Source: Leguminivora glycinivorella
Lineage: Eukaryota > Arthropoda > Insecta > Lepidoptera > Tortricidae
Reading direction: 5' to 3'
Length of the DNA stretch: 64,000 nt
Assembly: GCF_023078275.1 (NCBI RefSeq)
Contig: NC_062979.1
Location: 13,745,848-13,809,847 of the forward strand
Shown here: positions 59,516-64,000 of the stretch, one piece after another
How positions within the stretch are numbered: position 1 is the first letter of the stretch
How the letters are laid out: the number at the start of each line of letters is the position of its first letter
Translations under genes and position numbers: made by a program
The notes under the pieces: generated by a model
Database searches by the model: none
Seen by the model: the letters and a program-made list of their open reading frames with translations, nothing else
Told to the model about the DNA's origin: nothing

Positions 59516-59519
59516 GTCG

Positions 59520-60630
59520 CAGTGAAGGCGCTATGAAGCCTTTACATAGCCCCTAATAGGGTGTTTCATTTTTCCAAAATTTTGATTTATCTTTGACTTC
59601 GCTTTTCTTCTTGTTTCTACGCCTATACAGAGCCCATATACTAAAAATCAGGGAAATCGGACAATATTTAGAGGTCGCACACTATGGCAACTTTTGTCTG
59701 AAGAAGTTAGTATGGGTGCAGGAAAGGCTAGAAACAAAACTTATGTAACTTTTTGTAGTAGGTGGTTTAAAAGTGATTTTAATGAAAAGTTTTTATATTG
59801 AAGCAAGTTCTTTAAAAAACCCCCCCTAACCAAGAAGAAGAAGAAGAAGAAGAATGATTTAAATTGCTTAGCTGTATGAAAAATAAGCTTCAGACAAATT
59901 TTTTATTTTTTATTTTATATGGTGGTAGCTCCTATTTATAATAATAAAGTTAAGTACCTACCTAATCCATATATGTGACGAAAGTATTGTTGGGAGTTTG
60001 GAGATCTGGACGTTAGCCATGTACGATGTAAACATCGGTTAGGTTTGATTCCAATTTTAGCCAACTCGGTGGCTTGATTTGTGATTTTTCTTGGCATATT
60101 TTTCAGTGCTTAACAAATACATCTTCCATTTCTTTTATTGGGAACGCTATAAAAATAAATATATATTTAAATCTCTCGTAAGATGCTTGCGATTCGCTCA
60201 GTCAATAGGATTTACTGTACAATCGACACAATGCCGTTGCTGTGTTTCTCATTTTGTCTAGCTTCACTAAGGGAAACTATTTTAGTACTGACAAAGACTC
60301 CATCGCCGCGCGTCTTGGCTCTCCTTGCATTAAATAAATACCCCGTGAACCGAACTGAACCCACACAGAAACCAAATCTAACTATCGACAGGGCAACCAA
60401 GTTCTACGCTGTGAGCTTGGAGCTTCCCCTGGAATGACTGTCGACTCGATATGCAATTGTTTTGTAAATAACCTTGTTATTTGCAGAGCCACGGAGCTTG
60501 GCTTATTTCTCTGCAATTTATTTGAGCTTTTGAGCTTTATTTAGATCAGATTAGAAAACGTCAAGTCTCGTAGTCTCCTATTGTATTAGTTTTAACATTT
60601 ATTACTTTTAAGCAAGGACGATATAATACG
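59520..60630. other. Unassigned sequence
   Basis: Contains a short (GAA)n run near 59838 and an 84-codon plus-strand frame (60183-60437) with no recognisable motifs. I see no gene. Confidence 0.35.
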
Positions 60631-60632
60631 GG

Positions 60633-61235
60633 ACAGACAAAGCCCATACAGAAAAGCGTACCCCTGAAATGTATGGGACTTTAAGGCTTAAAACTAGATG
60701 GCGCTGTTTCGTAGCCTGGAAGTGGCCAAAATGATATTTGACCCAAATATTTAGCGTGTTTTTATTTTTATAAGAACAAATGACATGCTTCTTTATTTTA
60801 ATATCATGGTATCACGTCAATACACATTTTGAAAACAATAAATTTGTAGGCATCATCAGTGTAGTTATGATAGTATTTAATAGGTGGCGCTAAAAAATCG
60901 AGGTACGATTCTTAGTATGAATGAAGATTGTAAATCCATCATAGACTAAATATAAGAAGATCATACCATCCCATACATTAAAATGCGACTTTCTAATAAC
61001 GCGCATACACTACACCACACATAGATGGGGCCACAAAAAAAATGTAGCTTTCGACTATACTTGTAGATAGCGTTAAGTGTCACTTTTGATATAGATTTAT
61101 GGCTCGAAAGTGACACTCAAGGGCAACAAGTCATTTTTTGTGGCGTCATCTATGTGTGGTGTAGTGTATGCGCGTTCTTAGTATGATCTTCTTATATTTA
61201 ATCTATGATCCTATATAAATCATCCTTGCTTTTAT
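60633..61235 (-). mobile_element. 21525-family repeat split by a fold-back MITE
   Basis: On the minus strand the order is GGATGATTTATATAGGAT, [MITE], CTAAGAATCGTACC, TTAAAATAAAGAAGCATGTC, TTTTGGCCACTTCCAGGC, CAGCGCCATCTAGTTTTAAG and GGGTACGCTT, matching 21525-21835. Confidence 0.65.
60941..61208. mobile_element. Fold-back MITE (TCATAGACTAAATATAAGAA)
   Basis: CATAGACTAAATATAAGAAG-ATCATAC and GCGCATACACTACACCACAC-ATAGATG are inverted at 61148-61207. The loop contains AGTGTCACTTT and its inverse. It interrupts the repeat at 60633-61235. Confidence 0.75.
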
Positions 61236-61508
61236 GATTACACAAGCCATGTTACTGTTAGGTAGTAGGAATAAAGACAAAACGTATCTTCGCTTGTTGG
61301 TTAACACACCGTAATCAAAACTTTTATCGGTATCGCTTAAGTTTGTGTCGAAAACGACAGAAATGTTCGAACTTTCTTCCATACGACAGTAGTTCTTATC
61401 TACCAACCTATCTTGTTCTTTGTTTATTATTGTTGTCGGTGTAACGTTTTAATTTAATGGCAGGGTTGTTATGTGAAACATAAGTGGGGGAACTTTTATA
61501 TGAATTGC

Positions 61509-62125
61509 TTTTTTTTTATGAAATAGGCTGCAAACGAGCAGACGAGCCGCCTAATGGGAAGCGGCCATCGCCGCCCATGGACATAAGCAACATCAGGGGA
61601 GCCACTTATGCGTTGCCGACCTTTGAACCCTAAATACCTGGCTTCTTGAAGAACCCCATATCTTAGCGCAAGGGGAACAACTCAGAGGTAGCTCATTCCA
61701 CAACTTGCACGTTCTGGGCAAAAACGAGCGAGAGACCCGTTTGTTCTTGGTTTGCCACGTGTCGAGAAAGTGAGGATGAACTTTGTTTATTTGGCGGGAG
61801 GTGCGGTGATAAAAGCGCGACGGTGGCACCAAGTCAAAGAGTTCATCAGAACATTCCCCGTTGTACAGACGGTAGAACAAGCTCAGAAAGCCAACATCTC
61901 TCCGATGGCTAAGAGGATCTAAACCGGCTGTGAGATCGGAATCGCCAACAATACGAACTGCCCGACGTTGGATAGAGTCAAGTGGAAGAAGTTGGTATTT
62001 CGGTGCTCCAGACTCTGGTCTGGATCACCGAAATACTGGTCTGTGGTCTGGTCTGTGGTATGGATCTGTTCTCATCTCTGGATGAGAACAGATCCATATG
62101 AGGTCGAACCTGTGCCATATATAGC
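61509..62125 (-). pseudogene. LINE reverse transcriptase C-terminus, 5' truncated
   Basis: The minus strand reads AQVRPHMD, a rearranged stretch, then LLPLDSIQRRAVRIVGDS, FYRLYNGECSDELFDLVPPS, RFYHRTSRQINKVHPHFLDT and FLPRTCKLWNELP, a typical C-terminus of a Jockey-type LINE. The 3' UTR contains GGGGAGCCACTTATG-complement text and ends at a T-run (61510). Around 61995-62095 two short palindromes (TATTTCGGTG...CACCGAAATA and GGATCTGTTCTCAT...ATGAGAACAGATCC) look like local inverted duplications. Confidence 0.75.
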
Positions 62126-62173
62126 AAAAGCCGGTGACCCGATGTGAAGTACTGTTTTGCTCTACTGTTTTGT

Positions 62174-62812
62174 TTTTAAAACGTCGGGACGAATTGTCAA
62201 TTCATTATACGCGATTTAATCCGTTTCCATAATTTTATTTCATGAGTAACTATCGCGGAATCCGAAGATAATATTATGTTTTGTTTTACTTAATTTATAA
62301 CCTAGAAAACACAATCCTACTAGTGAAGGTGGCACAAGACGGACGACTCTCAGGCGAGTCTTAAAGAAATTTGCAAATTTTAACTGAAGTTATTAATGAA
62401 GGCTTATAGGTATAATTACCTTTACCCCTGAACACACTAAGGTTTCTTAATTGACTAATTATGACGACAAAATTGTAACTGTAACTCAACAAAGCTGCCA
62501 TAAAATTAAAACTTTATTACTGATCTTTCTTAGTAGGGTGTTCATGTCAATTCGTTTCACGAATAATCCTGACAATAACCAAAATTCCAACATCATAAAA
62601 GTTCCTACTTGGAGTAATTTCCCTCGTATTCAATTCCGCATTTTCCGAATACAAGCGTTTTGGCTTTTACGAATTTCAAGAGTTTGTCCAAAAAATGTTG
62701 AATGTATTTTGATATTGTCTTCGGTTACCGCGATAGTTACTCTTGAAATAAAACTATGGAAACGGATTAAATCGCGTATAATGAATTTAAAATTCATCCC
62801 GACGTTTCGAAC
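62174..62812. mobile_element. About 640 bp TIR element (AAACGTCGGGACGAATT)
   Basis: AAACGTCGGGACGAATTGTC, TTCATTATACGCGATTTAAT and CCGTTTCCATA-TTTTATTTC on the left are inverted at 62745-62810 with few changes. The interior is non-coding. CGCGACTTAATCCGTTACC near 27349 is a fragment of the same family. Confidence 0.75.
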
Positions 62813-62819
62813 TCTTTAC

Positions 62820-63275
62820 AGCGTTCGTGGTCAACGGGTGACTGGGTAAAAATTACAATGTGCAAAAACTACCCACATACAAGAAATATTAACGAACCAT
62901 GACCACAAATAATATAGATTTCTAAGGCAGGTTCACACACTATTAATAAAGCTAGTTATACAATATTCAAAAATTACCATTACTATGTTAAAAAATAATT
63001 AACCAATTAATCTACACAAAATTGACAAAGAACAAACTGCAAATGTCCAACACCATACAACACAAATGCCTCACAGCCTTCGTCGTGCTTGTTCCATTAT
63101 CAGATGTACTGGATCCCAAGCCAAGCAAGCTATTAGATGTATTTAGATATTAAAACAACAGACCAATCCATAATTTAATTTGTGATTTCATAAGTAGTAA
63201 ATTGTCTACTTCAGTTCGAAATCGGAGCTTCGGTAACTATTGAAATTAAACCCAGACTTACAGGCCAGTGCAAAA
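62820..63275. other. Unassigned sequence
   Basis: Starts with GCGTTCGTGGTCAACGGGTG, a motif often found next to such TIR ends in moths. Otherwise no supported feature. Confidence 0.35.
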
Positions 63276-63289
63276 CTACGCCGACATCA

Positions 63290-63508
63290 AAACGATATCT
63301 GAACGATGTGATTTAGATGTACGTCTTACTAGCACCAATACATTTACGGGCAAGCAAAAGCGAAGCACGATATCCCAATGACATCCTTCAGATGTCCTAA
63401 TAGTTAATTCATAAAAATACAAAAGGTTATGGCATCCAGAAAGATTCGACCTCAGAATCTCGTGACTGCAAATCAAAAGATTTACAACTGCGCCACATTG
63501 TGAGTCAC
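63290..63508 (-). mobile_element. Probable tRNA-derived SINE
   Basis: On the minus strand GTGGCGCAGTTGTAAATCTT (box A-like) is followed about 35 bp later by GAGGTCGAATCTT (degraded box B), then a body with TGACATTGGGATATCGTGCT-like text and GTAAATGTATTGGTGCTAGT. No other copy in the window. Confidence 0.45.
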
Positions 63509-63514
63509 TCATAA

Positions 63515-64000
63515 GTCATACCACAAAATATATAATAGTACACTCATACGTAGGCTGGCGAAATTATGATACTTATTCTCACGTATACGTATTTGTATAC
63601 TACCGTCTAAACCCGTGTTCCAAAAGTTCTGATTTTTTTAACAAGCACTCTATCTACATGTATCTAAAAGACAAAACTTGTTTGATATCAATACGTCTGT
63701 GTAAGTCAGAATCGGAATGTTAGAGGCAGACGGCCATTAGCCCAATTCGGTAGCTCTGCCACGGTTCCAGCGGCAAATGAAGCGACTTCGGTGCCATTCG
63801 AGAGATAATACACCCTTGTTCAGCCTAGTTTCAATGGTCTGGCTCTAGCAATTAGACTTGCGAGGCAGTTGGACCGTCTAGCCATGTACCTACCCACAAG
63901 TAATAGAACGTCCCCACCGTAAATAACTGGAAATTTTCATGAGAAAATTCTAATAAAACTTGCTATTGAGAATATTATCTTTAAGATTAAGATGTATTAC
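63515..64000. other. Right end of window, nothing recognised
   Basis: Slightly GC-richer between 63720 and 63880, but with no open frame, splice-supported exon or repeat match. Confidence 0.35.

Noticed and set aside
61203..61406. 67-codon minus-strand ORF
   Set aside because: No recognisable motif and its start overlaps a repeat border.
1..64000. LTR retrotransposon or endogenous virus
   Set aside because: No direct long terminal repeats, integrase, protease or envelope-like frames were found; the reverse transcriptases seen are LINE type.

Overview
The window looks like chromosomal DNA of an insect, most likely a moth or butterfly. It is AT-rich, low in coding content and packed with interspersed elements I associate with Lepidoptera: the tRNA-derived SINE whose body begins GGGCATTTATTTGTG, RTE-type tails ending near TTTATAATATTAGTATGGAT, the GTGCGAGTCGG and CCCCGACGCAAAAACGACG repeats, and many short fold-back MITEs. 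I see no bacterial operon, rRNA, CRISPR array, phage or LTR retrovirus-like element. No similarity search was run, so family names are from memory.

One host gene is well supported. It lies on the minus strand from the initiator ATG at 35718 to the stop at 652. Seven coding exons (35662-35723, 13192-13279, 9958-10059, 2922-3061, 2171-2518, 1521-1820, 652-771) all have GT..AG borders and compatible phases. Together they encode 384 residues: a signal peptide, a Gly/Ala-rich region of repeated AAAGL and GLFA units, then a longer C-terminal part with VEK-x-YH repeats and a Gly/Tyr tail. It is probably a secreted structural protein (cuticle, eggshell or silk type), but I do not recognise the family. 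Its first coding intron is 22 kb, and almost everything else in the window is transposon-derived sequence in its introns or upstream.

Layout. 1-3.1 kb: 3' flank and four terminal exons. 3.1-13.2 kb: TE-loaded introns, including a nearly perfect 1.6 kb inverted repeat at 7402-9019. 13.3-35.7 kb: the 22 kb intron, with a 172 bp tandem array, two tRNA-like units, MITEs, SINEs, two substantial fragments of a LINE with a restriction-like endonuclease C-terminus, and a 1.2 kb TIR-bounded element at 28309-29503 that appears to carry its own two-exon, 77-codon gene. 35.7-64 kb: upstream or intergenic sequence with nested palindromic elements, a (TTCTR)n microsatellite, a 3.26 kb LINE with endonuclease and reverse transcriptase (52737-55999, one frameshift) inserted into one terminal repeat of a 6.6 kb inverted-repeat element (52694-59308), and further LINE, SINE and MITE remnants.

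The most interesting items are the 1.6 kb intronic palindrome whose apex is a MITE found elsewhere in the window; the TIR element with the small intron-containing gene; the large inverted-repeat element interrupted by a LINE; and a MITE family whose three copies each show a clean 4 bp target duplication.
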